64,000 nt of DNA, taken from JAGPCK01 sp041675505 (GTDB lineage: Bacteria > Bacteroidota > Bacteroidia > UKL13-3). The notes below the pieces were generated by a model. It did not search any database and had not been told where the DNA came from. It worked only from the letters and a program-made list of their open reading frames with translations. Both the position numbers and the translations under genes were made by a program. This document shows positions 23,714 through 33,058 of this stretch, in pieces. The first letter of the stretch is position 1. Every line of letters begins with the position of its first letter. Location: contig JBAYTR010000011.1 in the NCBI GenBank assembly GCA_041675505.1, positions 1-64,000 of the forward strand. Reading direction: 5' to 3'.

Positions 23714-26254
23714 TTAGTAATCCATTTCCATTCCGCCTGCACCCGGTTCTCTGCGTTGGTTGTTTTTCTTACGGAATAAAGACACATCCGTTTCACCGAA
23801 TCTCCACGTAAAGCCTATGCGCACAAAGCGCACATCTCTTCGTCTGGATAGGTCTTGGGTAAAGGTGGGCGTATCGAAATAAGTTCCCCAGCGCCTGGTG
23901 TTAAACACATCGTTCACGGTAAAGTTGAAGGTGAATTTCTTGTTTATTTCTTTGTTCAACGAGAAGTCAATCGCGTACACTTCTTTCGTGGTTCCCTGAG
24001 GTATAATGCGGGGAGCCTCATATTGTCCGTCTACCTGGGTATTAAAACCTTTGGGCAATTTGTAGCTTACTATGGCTTTCACATTCCAGCTGATGCCTTC
24101 ATTTTGTAAGGCTTGTGTACCGGTGTTGGCTGATATAACAGTATAAAAGGCATTAGCATTTAAAGTGAACTCCATCTTTTTGGTCAAACTGAGTTTTACG
24201 GTGTGTTCTGTTCCGTATGACCAGTTGCTGTTGCCATTGGTAAACGTAGTCACCAGCACATTGGAATCGGTGGGCAGGGTGTAGGCATAGTTGGTAATTG
24301 CATTGTCTACGTATTTCAGGTATACGGATGACAGTAGGTTGCCTTTCTTAAAGGGATGATTATAATTCACCTCTGCCATATTCATAAACTCAGGTGCTAA
24401 TGCCGGATTACCTATGCGGTAGTTTTGCCGGTCGCTGAACATAATGAAGGGCATCATTTGCATGTAGTTGGGCCGATTGATTTTGCGGGAGAAGTTCAGT
24501 TGAGCTTCACGACCTTTATCAAAACGTTTCGACAGGTATAAGCTCGGAAACACAGCGTTCCACAGGTTTTTGCCTCCTTTGGGGTAAGCATATTCAAATG
24601 TCTGATTCTTATCAAGCAGTTCAGCCGTAAATTGAGTTTGCTCTAACCTGACACCTGCCTGGTAAGCAATACTTCCTAAATATGATGAATAAGTAACGTA
24701 TGCTGCGTTAATCAAATCATTGATGCGGTAATCATTGGACAGGGAGGAGTCGCGTGTAAAGTAGCCTGTGGTATAATCTAATATATTAGAGGTTAACTCC
24801 GATTGCTGTATTTTATAGTTGCTTTTAAAACCCCATTCCAATTTAGAACTGTCGGTAAGCGGGTTGGTAAAATCAAACTGAAAGGTGAACATATCTGAAC
24901 CTCCAGCACCGATGTTTTTTTGCACTATCGGATTGTTGGGTAACAATACCCCGGCAGCATTGTAGTTGTAGGTAGTAAAGGTGGAGTTGTTAAAATTATT
25001 TGATTTGTTGTAACTCAAATCTGTAGTGAACTCTTTACCCTTTTTGGGGAAAGTATGGCGAAACAAAATCTGCGTAGTATAATTCTCAAACCCGTTTTTT
25101 TGCTCGTTCACACGGTTACCGAATGAGGTCATTAAGTCAATTGAATCAGCCGTTGAGAAGCTTTGCTCATCGTCCATGTTAAAGGCACCACTGGTTATGT
25201 TTTGTGAAAATGTAATGGTGTTGCGGTTGGAAATATTGTAATCAAAACCAATACGGCCCGAGTTAAAGGCGTTGCGAACCATGTTGTTGTTGGTTTGCCT
25301 GAATGAACTGATTACTTCTTCATTCAACAGATTTTCGCGGTTGGTAAAACCTTTGTTGGAATTGCCGCGCATGTTCAGGTTGTAAGAGAGAAAAAAGTTA
25401 AACGGACTTTCTTTCACATTGATGTTGCCGTTAAGACCATAGCGATTGTTGGTACCAATGCTGGCACCCAACATTCCGTTGTAGCCGGGTTTGGTATTCT
25501 GCTTCAGTATTACATTTAATATACCTCCCGTGGCACTCGCATCAAACTTAGCCGATGGGTTGGTGATTACTTCAATGCGATCAATGTCTTCGGCAGGTAT
25601 TTGTTCCAATGTTAAAGTGGTAGGTCTGCCATTCACAAAAATAGTAGGCGAGGAGTTGCGCAAAGCCACATTGCCATCAGCATCCACAGTTACTCCCGGA
25701 ACGTTCTTCATCACATCAATGGCTGTACCTCCCTTGGCCGAAAGATCCTTATCGGCATTGTACACCTTGCGGTCAATGTTCATGGTTACGTTTGACTTAT
25801 CAGCTTCTACTTTTACTTCTTTCAATACTTTAGCATCCACTTCCAAACGGATGTTGCCTAAGTCCTGTTCAATAGTGGCGGGTGTAACAGCAACCGGAAC
25901 AAACAACGTTTTGTACCCGATAGATTGAATACGCAAACGAAAACGACCCATAGGCAACTTATCAATACTGAAATCTCCGTTGGCCTTGGATAAGCCACCT
26001 CCGATAACACTGTCTTTCTGAAAGGCAAGTAAAGTAACCACTGCATATTCCATGGGTTCTTTACTGGAGGCGTCAATTATTTTACCGTACACCCGGCCAA
26101 TGGTGGTTGATCTCATTCCGCCAGGTCCGGATGGGTTGCCTCCATTTCCGTTGTTCATGCCCGGCATTCCACCACCACCTTGAGGGCGTTGTGCGAAAGA
26201 ACTTAATATTATTACTAAAAAGAAAATGCTAAAAAGTAGAGTTTGTTTCGTCAT
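23714..26254 (-). CDS. TonB-dependent receptor-like outer membrane protein
   Basis: 846 aa with a signal peptide and a Gly/Asn/Met/Pro-rich linker (about 22-50). A carboxypeptidase-D regulatory-like domain (GRVYGKIIDASSKEPMEYAV, about 53-140) comes next, then a plug (NVPGVTVDADGNVALRNSSP, GRPTTLTLEQIPAEDIDRIEV) and an outer-membrane barrel of the OMP_b-brl_3 type (to the end). It belongs to the receptor group without a clear substrate that is very common in Bacteroidota. The downstream neighbours on the same strand are unrelated in function. It starts 33 bp after the haem-binding protein gene. Confidence 0.92.
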   Translation of the reverse strand: MTKQTLLFSIFFLVIILSSFAQRPQGGGGMPGMNNGNGGNPSGPGGMRSTTIGRVYGKIIDASSKEPMEYAVVTLLAFQKDSVIGGGLSKANGDFSIDKLPMGRFRLRIQSIGYKTLFVPVAVTPATIEQDLGNIRLEVDAKVLKEVKVEADKSNVTMNIDRKVYNADKDLSAKGGTAIDVMKNVPGVTVDADGNVALRNSSPTIFVNGRPTTLTLEQIPAEDIDRIEVITNPSAKFDASATGGILNVILKQNTKPGYNGMLGASIGTNNRYGLNGNINVKESPFNFFLSYNLNMRGNSNKGFTNRENLLNEEVISSFRQTNNNMVRNAFNSGRIGFDYNISNRNTITFSQNITSGAFNMDDEQSFSTADSIDLMTSFGNRVNEQKNGFENYTTQILFRHTFPKKGKEFTTDLSYNKSNNFNNSTFTTYNYNAAGVLLPNNPIVQKNIGAGGSDMFTFQFDFTNPLTDSSKLEWGFKSNYKIQQSELTSNILDYTTGYFTRDSSLSNDYRINDLINAAYVTYSSYLGSIAYQAGVRLEQTQFTAELLDKNQTFEYAYPKGGKNLWNAVFPSLYLSKRFDKGREAQLNFSRKINRPNYMQMMPFIMFSDRQNYRIGNPALAPEFMNMAEVNYNHPFKKGNLLSSVYLKYVDNAITNYAYTLPTDSNVLVTTFTNGNSNWSYGTEHTVKLSLTKKMEFTLNANAFYTVISANTGTQALQNEGISWNVKAIVSYKLPKGFNTQVDGQYEAPRIIPQGTTKEVYAIDFSLNKEINKKFTFNFTVNDVFNTRRWGTYFDTPTFTQDLSRRRDVRFVRIGFTWRFGETDVSLFRKKNNQRREPGAGGMEMDY

Positions 26255-26286
26255 AAAATAATGGCCGGCAGATAAGCTGATAATGA

Positions 26287-26757
26287 TTAATTGTGCTGTT
26301 CTTCCTCAATAACGCCACCCGGAGAATACTGTATTTGAACACTTTTGGCCCAATCGGTTAATAATTGCAGTTGCTCTGCTGAAAGTGCTGCGTCTTTGTG
26401 TATCCACAGGTAACTTTCCAACGGCATCTCATGCTCAGCCAGCATTTCACCCATTTCTTCCATTTTGTGAGCTTTCTTTTTGGCATCGTAAGCATTGAAC
26501 TCTGATAAGTTAAAGTGTTTTTTACCGTCATTTACGTGGTACTGCAACCACCAACCCACCGGTTGAATATTGCTGTACCAAGGGTAATTGGTTTTGTTGG
26601 AGTGGCAGTCGTAACATGATTTCTCCAAAATTGCCTGTACTTCACCGGTTACCACCAAAGCATTTGGTCCGTTGATATCGCCTTCATTTTTATCCAAACG
26701 AATGGCTTGCATTAAGACTAAGATGGCAGCAAGGGCAATAAAAATTTTCTTTTTCAT
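26287..26757 (-). CDS. Haem-binding domain protein (c-type haem site)
   Basis: 156 aa from the ATG at 26757; an upstream in-frame GTG-type start would overlap the cupin gene. A single N-terminal hydrophobic segment (about 4-18) exports or anchors it. A c-type haem attachment motif CYDCH (Cys48, Cys51, His52) sits in a conserved context, SCYDCHSNKTNYPWYS and PVGWWLQYHV. It matches the small haem_bd family of Bacteroidota, whose redox partner is unknown. It is 10 bp after the cupin gene and before the TonB receptor. Confidence 0.88.
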   Translation of the reverse strand: MKKKIFIALAAILVLMQAIRLDKNEGDINGPNALVVTGEVQAILEKSCYDCHSNKTNYPWYSNIQPVGWWLQYHVNDGKKHFNLSEFNAYDAKKKAHKMEEMGEMLAEHEMPLESYLWIHKDAALSAEQLQLLTDWAKSVQIQYSPGGVIEEEQHN

Positions 26758-26767
26758 GGTGGTGTTA

Positions 26768-27271
26768 TTAGTAGGTAAGTTGTTCAATTAAAGTAGTGTA
26801 TTGCGGGAACACATTCAGCAGGGAGTCGCGTTTAGCTAATTCAAAATCAGCGAAATCGAAACCGGGAGCAACTGTGCACCCCACCAGTGAATACTCGCCC
26901 TTTGCAGCAACTCTTGAGCCAAACCAACTGCCTGCTACAATTACACACTGAAAAACTTCTCCGGCCTCAGGGTTTCTGCCTAACAGGTGAATAGTGAGTT
27001 CTCCCGAAGGTTTGATTTCAATTACTTCCAACGGGTCGCCTTCGTAAAAATGCCATACCTCATCAGCAGAGATGCGGTGCAATGCACTGAACTGGCCTTG
27101 TTGGAGCAAAAAATAAATGGCGGTACTGTAATTTCGATCACCGGCAAAGGCCGCAGATAAAGCAGATTTCGGAATGGTATCCTTAGCTCTGTAGGTTTCT
27201 TTAAATGCTCCACCCTCCACGTGAGTAGTCATCTGTAAGGTATCAATCCAGTACTGTGCTGTAGGGCGCAT
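26768..27271 (-). CDS. Cupin of the DUF985 family
   Basis: 167 aa. The family pattern is clear: L-x-M-x-x-H-x-E-G-G-x-F at the start, YFLLQQGQFSALHRISADEVWHFYEGDPL in the middle, and a GCTVAPGFDFADFELA end. These single-domain cupins have a conserved metal-site-like His/Glu set, but their reaction is not established. No signal peptide. It is followed closely by the haem-binding protein gene. Confidence 0.88.
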   Translation of the reverse strand: MRPTAQYWIDTLQMTTHVEGGAFKETYRAKDTIPKSALSAAFAGDRNYSTAIYFLLQQGQFSALHRISADEVWHFYEGDPLEVIEIKPSGELTIHLLGRNPEAGEVFQCVIVAGSWFGSRVAAKGEYSLVGCTVAPGFDFADFELAKRDSLLNVFPQYTTLIEQLTY

Positions 27272-27365
27272 GGTTCAAAAATAAGGGATGCCGCTAAAGA
27301 TTAATAGAAAATATTTGGAGCGCACTTCTCCGCGCAGGTTTAACTGCACGCTGTTGTTTTAAGTT

Positions 27366-27728
27366 TTAGTGCTGGTGGTCAGGACCAAAAACATCTGCCT
27401 TGTGTCCGAAATCATGAGAAGCTTCACGAATAATGTTGGCGGCCTCGCTGTTTCCTGTGGCGCGTTCAAAGCTATCGGCCATGGTCATCAGGTATTGGAA
27501 GGTGAACTGGCTCATTTCCTCAATACTCATTTCTTTGGTCCACAAGTCAATGCGCATAGCTTCTTTTTGTAAACCGTCCCATAAGCCTACCATAATGGCT
27601 TTGGCCGCTTGTGGTTCATTGAACTCTCCGTCATCGGCAGCCCAATCTATGGAAACAGGCAGGTTTTCTTTATCTAAATGTACATCAAATCTGATGGTGG
27701 AGGTGCGGGTTATTTCTTCTGAACTCAT
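27366..27728 (-). CDS. gldC: Gliding motility protein GldC
   Basis: 120 aa, cytoplasmic, following the GldC family along its length (SEEITRTSTIRFDVHLDKEN, DWAADDG, ASHDFGHKADVFGPDHQH at the C-terminus). In Flavobacterium johnsoniae GldC is required for efficient gliding. Its presence, with the sorting-tail cargo in this window, indicates a T9SS/gliding lineage. It sits 24 bp after the merR gene and is probably cotranscribed with it. No other gld gene is in the window. Confidence 0.93.
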   Translation of the reverse strand: MSSEEITRTSTIRFDVHLDKENLPVSIDWAADDGEFNEPQAAKAIMVGLWDGLQKEAMRIDLWTKEMSIEEMSQFTFQYLMTMADSFERATGNSEAANIIREASHDFGHKADVFGPDHQH

Positions 27729-27752
27729 CTAATTTTACGGATTATAGTGTTG

Positions 27753-28097
27753 TTATTTTAACTTATTTCTTTCTTCCATCAGCCATTGTTTAAGTGTCAA
27801 TAGCTTTTGTATTTGTTCTGACTTATTATTTTGATTGTCAGTTTTTTTATTCAATTCATCTTTTGCACCACTTAAGGTAAATCCACGCACTTTTACCAGG
27901 TCATATATACGAGCAACCGCCTCTATATCCTGTGCGGTATAGAGGCGGTTCCCTTTTTTATTGGTCTTTGGTTTAAGGTGCTTGGAAAACTCGTTTGTCC
28001 AGAAACGAACGAGTGACACATTCACTCCGAAACGGGCAGCAACTTCTCCTATGGTATAGTACAGTTTAGAGTCAGCCGCTTGTTGATTATCGCCCAT
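27753..28097 (-). CDS. MerR-family transcriptional regulator
   Basis: 114 aa from the ATG at 28097. An N-terminal winged HTH of MerR type begins YYTIGEVAARFGVNVSLVRFW, then NRLYTAQDIEAVARIYDLV. The C-terminal part is short and charged, with a coiled coil (LNKKTDNQNNKSEQIQKLL) but no cysteine or effector domain. It belongs to a small MerR type that is widespread in Bacteroidota and often found near M23 peptidase and alaS genes, as here. The effector is not known. Confidence 0.9.
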   Translation of the reverse strand: MGDNQQAADSKLYYTIGEVAARFGVNVSLVRFWTNEFSKHLKPKTNKKGNRLYTAQDIEAVARIYDLVKVRGFTLSGAKDELNKKTDNQNNKSEQIQKLLTLKQWLMEERNKLK

Positions 28098-28172
28098 AAC
28101 AGGCACAAAGGTGCAATATTTTTTATTAATATAAGCATCGCTGTGTTCCCTAAACTATCTGACGTTTCTATG

Positions 28173-29036
28173 TTAATGTACCAGACTTCGGTGTATTAAA
28201 CCGTCTTCGGTAAGTATACGCAAAATGTAAATCCCTTTAGGTAATTCAGGTAGTGAAATGCTTGAATGATTTTTCCCCTCAGTTATGGGAAGCAATTGTT
28301 CATGAACTTTGCGCCCGGCAATATCTGTAAATTGTAATGTTGCAGACGTTTTCTTAGAAGAGTACATGTCAATATTTATAGTATTACCGAAAGGAACAGG
28401 ATAAACATTTAGTTGGTCTATAAACGGATGTGCCTTAATACTTGTATTACCTATAATTACTGTTTTACAGGTAGTGTGTGTACAAGAGTCTGATGCGCGG
28501 AAAACAGTAAGGCATACATTATACGTGCCCGGTGTTGTGTAGGTTTTATCTCCGTAGTAATTGGTAGAGTTGGTTCCATCACCATAGTCCCAATAGTAGG
28601 TAAGGTTATTACCTCCTGATGTATTAATGAAAAAGTGATGATTAGGTCCCATAATACTGTCATAAAAGCGGGCTGTACACTGTGTGTTGGGATTGTACGT
28701 AATGTAAAAACTGTCGCATTTGATGGTAACACAGGTAGTATCAGTTTTGTGGCGGGCCTTAAGACACATCTTATGGCCTCCGGGCGTACTGATGTTGTTG
28801 AAGTAATAATACTGGTTAGAAACAGTAGAGCCGTCAAGTTCCCAGGTGTAGTTGACTGAATCACTTTTGGGAGATTGAAAGAAGGAGAGGTTGCCGGTAA
28901 TGGTGTCAATTTGCATCACAGGGTTGGCTGCACACTTGGGGTTTTGAGCATGAGCCGCATTAACTGAGAGTAAAAAGAAAGGAGCCAATAAGAGAACTCC
29001 TAACAGGCGATGAGTTGATGAGTAATTTTTTTTCAT
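28173..29036 (-). CDS. Secreted PKD-domain protein with type IX sorting tail
   Basis: 287 aa from the ATG at 29036, giving a signal peptide ending near NAAHAQ. A first Ig/PKD-like segment (about 40-110) is followed by a clear PKD domain (YYWDYGDGTNSTNYYGDKTY, then TPGTYNVCLTVF). A Por type A sorting tail closes the protein (VYPVPFGNTINIDMYS to the end). Many cysteine pairs suggest disulfides. It should be exported by the T9SS and attached to the cell surface. Its role is unknown. Confidence 0.88.
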   Translation of the reverse strand: MKKNYSSTHRLLGVLLLAPFFLLSVNAAHAQNPKCAANPVMQIDTITGNLSFFQSPKSDSVNYTWELDGSTVSNQYYYFNNISTPGGHKMCLKARHKTDTTCVTIKCDSFYITYNPNTQCTARFYDSIMGPNHHFFINTSGGNNLTYYWDYGDGTNSTNYYGDKTYTTPGTYNVCLTVFRASDSCTHTTCKTVIIGNTSIKAHPFIDQLNVYPVPFGNTINIDMYSSKKTSATLQFTDIAGRKVHEQLLPITEGKNHSSISLPELPKGIYILRILTEDGLIHRSLVH

Positions 29037-29190
29037 GTTTAAATAGTTTAATTGTTTTACATAGAACATTTAGCATACATAATGTAAGGTACAATTAAGC
29101 GACAAATAGTTGCATTTATGCCAATAGAAGACGTAGTGTCTTGATACACATGCACTTTCAGATGATTGTTACTGTTTGATTGTAAAAACC

Positions 29191-30162
29191 TTAGTCGAAT
29201 GACTGCGTTGGGCGTGAAGCAATTTCCCTTACCTGCTCATACTCCTGTGGCGAAAGGTCGTTGAAGAAGTAATTGATAGGGTTAATCTTCTTTCCGTTTT
29301 TGATTACTTCATAGTGCAGGTGCGGGGCGGTAGAAGTTCCGGTGCTGCCTATGTAACCGATTAATTCACCGCGTTTCACTTTTTTACCGGGTTTAGCTAC
29401 TACCTTTTTCATGTGGGCATACAAGGTTTGATAACCGAACCCGTGGTTGATGACCACGTGATTACCGTACCCGCGGTGGCCCAATTCCACGTCTCCCACA
29501 GTTCCGTTTCCGGTGGCGTAAATGGGTGTTCCGGTGGGGGCGGTAAAGTCAATGCCCGTGTGCATTTTATGCGTTTTGTAAACAGGGTGCAGGCGGTATC
29601 CGAAACCCGAGGCCATGCTGCGCAGCTTTTTGTTGGATATAGGTTGAATGGCCGGAATACTCGCAATAAACTCCGTTTTTTTGGAAGCAAGTTTGGCCAG
29701 TTCGTCAAATGATTTCGATTGCACGTAAACCTGACTGCTCATCAAATCAATCTTCTTTTGTACAGCAATAATGTCTTCAGAGCCCAAGTAACCTTCCAAG
29801 TGTTTGTATTTTTCCACACCACCAAAACCACCTTGGCGTACTGAACCCGGAATAGGATCAGCTTCAAAAATGGCGCGGTAAATATTGGCGTCTTTTTCCT
29901 GCAATTCATCCAGCACCACAGCCAACTGTCCTACCTTTTTGTTCATCAAATCTATTTGCAACTGGTAGTTACGAATTTCCCGCTTCAGTTGTTTTTCTTT
30001 CGGAGAGTCGATAGAGGTGTAGGCAATAATCAGAAACAGACCACCCGCTACCACTGAGGCAGAGATGAATCCGAACACACGCAAAAGTTTGGTGAAAATG
30101 CTGGTACGCACTTTCTCAAAGCTTAGTTTATGTGGATTATAAAAGTATTTTACTTTTGCCAT
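29191..30162 (-). CDS. M23-family (LytM) metallopeptidase, membrane-anchored
   Basis: 323 aa. A transmembrane segment (about 32-52) is followed by a coiled coil (about 58-95) and a C-terminal M23 domain (about 195-300). The zinc-site motifs are MHTGIDF and HLHYEV, with NHGFGYQTLYAHM between. M23 enzymes cut peptidoglycan cross-links or act as activators. The anchored coiled coil plus LytM layout is like EnvC/MepM-type division factors. It is divergent from alaS (131 bp gap), a common arrangement in the phylum. Confidence 0.93.
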   Translation of the reverse strand: MAKVKYFYNPHKLSFEKVRTSIFTKLLRVFGFISASVVAGGLFLIIAYTSIDSPKEKQLKREIRNYQLQIDLMNKKVGQLAVVLDELQEKDANIYRAIFEADPIPGSVRQGGFGGVEKYKHLEGYLGSEDIIAVQKKIDLMSSQVYVQSKSFDELAKLASKKTEFIASIPAIQPISNKKLRSMASGFGYRLHPVYKTHKMHTGIDFTAPTGTPIYATGNGTVGDVELGHRGYGNHVVINHGFGYQTLYAHMKKVVAKPGKKVKRGELIGYIGSTGTSTAPHLHYEVIKNGKKINPINYFFNDLSPQEYEQVREIASRPTQSFD

Positions 30163-30293
30163 TGTTTAATATCTACGCAGTTAATGTTTAATATTGCTGC
30201 CTGAAAATTAAAGGACTGCGAAGGTAACCATTCCCGCGTAGAAATAAAAAGAGTATACAATTAAGATTTGATTAACAGGTAGTTAAATACGAC

Positions 30294-33047
30294 ATGACTG
30301 CATCAGAAATACGCCAGACATTCTTAGATTACTTTGCTTCTAAAGGACACACCATTGTGCCCTCTGCACCTATAGTAGTAAAAAACGACCCCACACTGAT
30401 GTTCACCAATGCGGGGATGAACCAGTTCAAAGATTGGTTTTTGGGTAACGAACCACCTAAATACACACGTGTAGTAGATACCCAAAAGTGCCTGCGCGTT
30501 TCCGGTAAACACAACGATTTGGAAGAGGTAGGTGTTGATACCTACCACCACACCATGTTTGAAATGTTGGGCAACTGGAGTTTTGGCGACTACTTTAAAA
30601 AGGAAGCCATTGAATGGGCCTGGGAACTTTTAACCGAAGTTTATAGACTACCTAAAGACCGTTTATACGTAACCGTGTTTGAAGGTGATGCCAAAGAAGG
30701 GCTGGCCTTTGACCAGGAAGCCTATGATAACTGGGCCTTGTGGATTGACAAAAGCCGCATATTAAACGGGAACAAAAAAGACAATTTCTGGGAAATGGGC
30801 GATACCGGCCCTTGCGGACCTTGCTCTGAAATACACGTTGACCTGAGAAGTGATGCCGAACGTAAAGCCGTTGATGGCAGTACGCTGGTGAACCATGATC
30901 ACCCACAGGTGATTGAAATTTGGAACAACGTGTTTATGGAGTTTAACCGAATTAAAGATCAGGACAAAATCAAACTTAAGAGTGAAGAACTAAATGTTAG
31001 ATATGAAAAAGGGCAATTAACTCAAGAGCAGTTAAAGGAAAAAATATCTGAAGTTGAAAGAGACAGTGAAAACACAAAACTTGTCTTGCTTCCAGATAAA
31101 CACGTAGATACCGGTATGGGGTTCGAACGTTTGGTGCGCGCCATTGAAGGCAAAAGTTCCAATTACGATACCGATGTCTTTGTGCCCACCATTCAATTTA
31201 TTGAACAACATTCAGGCATCAAATACCAATACAGCGATTCAAAAACCGACATTGCCATGCGCGTGTTGGCCGACCATATACGTGCCATCAGTTTATGTAT
31301 TGCTGACGGACAGTTGCCAGCCAGTGGCGGGGCGGGCTACGTTATTCGCAGAATATTGCGCAGAGCCGTGCGCTACCAGTTTCAGTTTTTGAACCTGAAA
31401 GAACCGTTTTTAAATAAACTGGTAAATGTAATTGCTGATAGTTTTAAGAACGTGTTTCCGGAGTTGTACAGCCAAAAGGATTTTGTAGCGAAGGTGATAC
31501 GGGAAGAGGAGCAGAGTTTTTTGAGGACGTTGGATAAGGGGATATCTAAAATAATTTCTAAGGTTCTTTTCAGATTTCCGAATGAGAATGTTACTCCGGT
31601 TGAACAAAGAATTTTATCCGGTGAATTCTGTTTTGAGTTATTTGACACATTTGGATTCCCAATTGATTTGACCAAGTTAATAGCCCATGAACATGGTTGG
31701 CAAATAAACGAACAAGAATTCGAGGAAGAACTCGCTAAACAAAAAGCCCGTTCCCGTAAGGCAGCTGAAGTAGATACCGAAGATTGGGTAGTAATAGGTG
31801 AAGAAAAGCCTACACAGTTTTTGGGGTATGATACTACGGAGAGCGAAGTGAGCATCATTAAATTCCGTAAGGTAAAAGCCAAAGGCAAAGAGCAGTTTCA
31901 ATTGGTGTTTAACCAAACGCCTTTTTATCCTGAAGGTGGCGGTCAGGTAGGAGATACCGGCTACATCAGCAACGCCAACGAAAAAGTTTACATTACCGAT
32001 ACCAAAAAAGAAAACAACCTCATCATTCATTTTGCGGCCAAACTTCCTGAAAATATAGAGAGTGTTTTTACCGCAGTGGTAGATACTGATAAACGTTATC
32101 TTACTGAGAACAACCACTCCGCTACGCACTTGCTGCATGCAGCTTTGCGCAAGGTGCTGGGCACACACGTACAGCAAAAAGGTTCGTTGGTCAACAATGA
32201 GTACCTGCGTTTCGACTTCTCACACTTCAGTGCCATGACGGCTGAAGAGATAACTGAAGTAGAAAAAATAGTGAACCGGAAAATACGCGAGAACATAGCA
32301 TTGGATGAGCGCAGAAATGTGCCCATTGCCGAAGCACAAACCATGGGTGCCATGATGTTGTTCGGAGAGAAATACGGAGAAAGTGTGCGGGTAATTACGT
32401 TTGATGAAAAATACTCCCGCGAGTTGTGCGGAGGTACCCACGTAAAAGCTACCGGACAAATAGGGTTGTTTAAAATTACCAGCGAAAGTGCGGTAGCAGC
32501 AGGTGTGCGCAGAATAGAAGCCATTACCGCTGATGCTGCTGAGGAGTTGGTGAACAGCCAACAGAATACTGTAAACAGCATTAAAGAATTACTTAAAGCC
32601 AAAGATCCCGTAAAAAGTGTGGAGCAACTGCTGCTCGATAAAGCCGATTTATTAAAACGCCTCGAAGTACTGGAAGGTGAGAAAACACAGGTGGTCAAAG
32701 CACAGGTAAAACAACTTATTCAAGCGCAAAACGGACTCAACGTTTTAGTAGCTCAGGTAGATGTTCCCAATGCTGAGCAACTCAAAAATCTGTCGTTTCA
32801 ATTAAAGCAGGAAACAGAAAATTTATTCTGTGTACTAGGTACGGTGATTGATGGTAAACCCTTACTGAGTGTGATGATGAGCGATAATCTGGTGAAGGAG
32901 AAAAATCTTCATGCAGGAAATATTATCAAAGAGTTGGCTAAGGAAATTCAAGGCGGTGGAGGCGGTCAGCCATTTTACGCCACAGCCGGTGGAACCAAAG
33001 TAGAAGGACTGGCTTCAGCCCTTCAAAAAGCCAAAACACTTATTTAA
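30294..33047 (+). CDS. alaS: Alanyl-tRNA synthetase with an unusual insertion
   Basis: 917 aa, about 40 longer than usual. It charges tRNA-Ala and edits mischarged Ser and Gly. The catalytic domain has the class II motifs (FTNAGMNQFKDWFLG, TYHHTMFEMLGNWSFGDYF). The editing domain has HSATH at about residue 606 and CGGTH at 711, and the C-Ala domain ends GGGGGQPFYATAGG. A charged insert of some 35-40 residues (about 221-260) sits just before the HVDTGMGFERL motif. A second stretch at about 413-480 also has altered, AT-rich codon use. Both may be mosaic segments. Confidence 0.97.
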   Translation: MTASEIRQTFLDYFASKGHTIVPSAPIVVKNDPTLMFTNAGMNQFKDWFLGNEPPKYTRVVDTQKCLRVSGKHNDLEEVGVDTYHHTMFEMLGNWSFGDYFKKEAIEWAWELLTEVYRLPKDRLYVTVFEGDAKEGLAFDQEAYDNWALWIDKSRILNGNKKDNFWEMGDTGPCGPCSEIHVDLRSDAERKAVDGSTLVNHDHPQVIEIWNNVFMEFNRIKDQDKIKLKSEELNVRYEKGQLTQEQLKEKISEVERDSENTKLVLLPDKHVDTGMGFERLVRAIEGKSSNYDTDVFVPTIQFIEQHSGIKYQYSDSKTDIAMRVLADHIRAISLCIADGQLPASGGAGYVIRRILRRAVRYQFQFLNLKEPFLNKLVNVIADSFKNVFPELYSQKDFVAKVIREEEQSFLRTLDKGISKIISKVLFRFPNENVTPVEQRILSGEFCFELFDTFGFPIDLTKLIAHEHGWQINEQEFEEELAKQKARSRKAAEVDTEDWVVIGEEKPTQFLGYDTTESEVSIIKFRKVKAKGKEQFQLVFNQTPFYPEGGGQVGDTGYISNANEKVYITDTKKENNLIIHFAAKLPENIESVFTAVVDTDKRYLTENNHSATHLLHAALRKVLGTHVQQKGSLVNNEYLRFDFSHFSAMTAEEITEVEKIVNRKIRENIALDERRNVPIAEAQTMGAMMLFGEKYGESVRVITFDEKYSRELCGGTHVKATGQIGLFKITSESAVAAGVRRIEAITADAAEELVNSQQNTVNSIKELLKAKDPVKSVEQLLLDKADLLKRLEVLEGEKTQVVKAQVKQLIQAQNGLNVLVAQVDVPNAEQLKNLSFQLKQETENLFCVLGTVIDGKPLLSVMMSDNLVKEKNLHAGNIIKELAKEIQGGGGGQPFYATAGGTKVEGLASALQKAKTLI

Positions 33048-33058
33048 ATATAGTCGAT

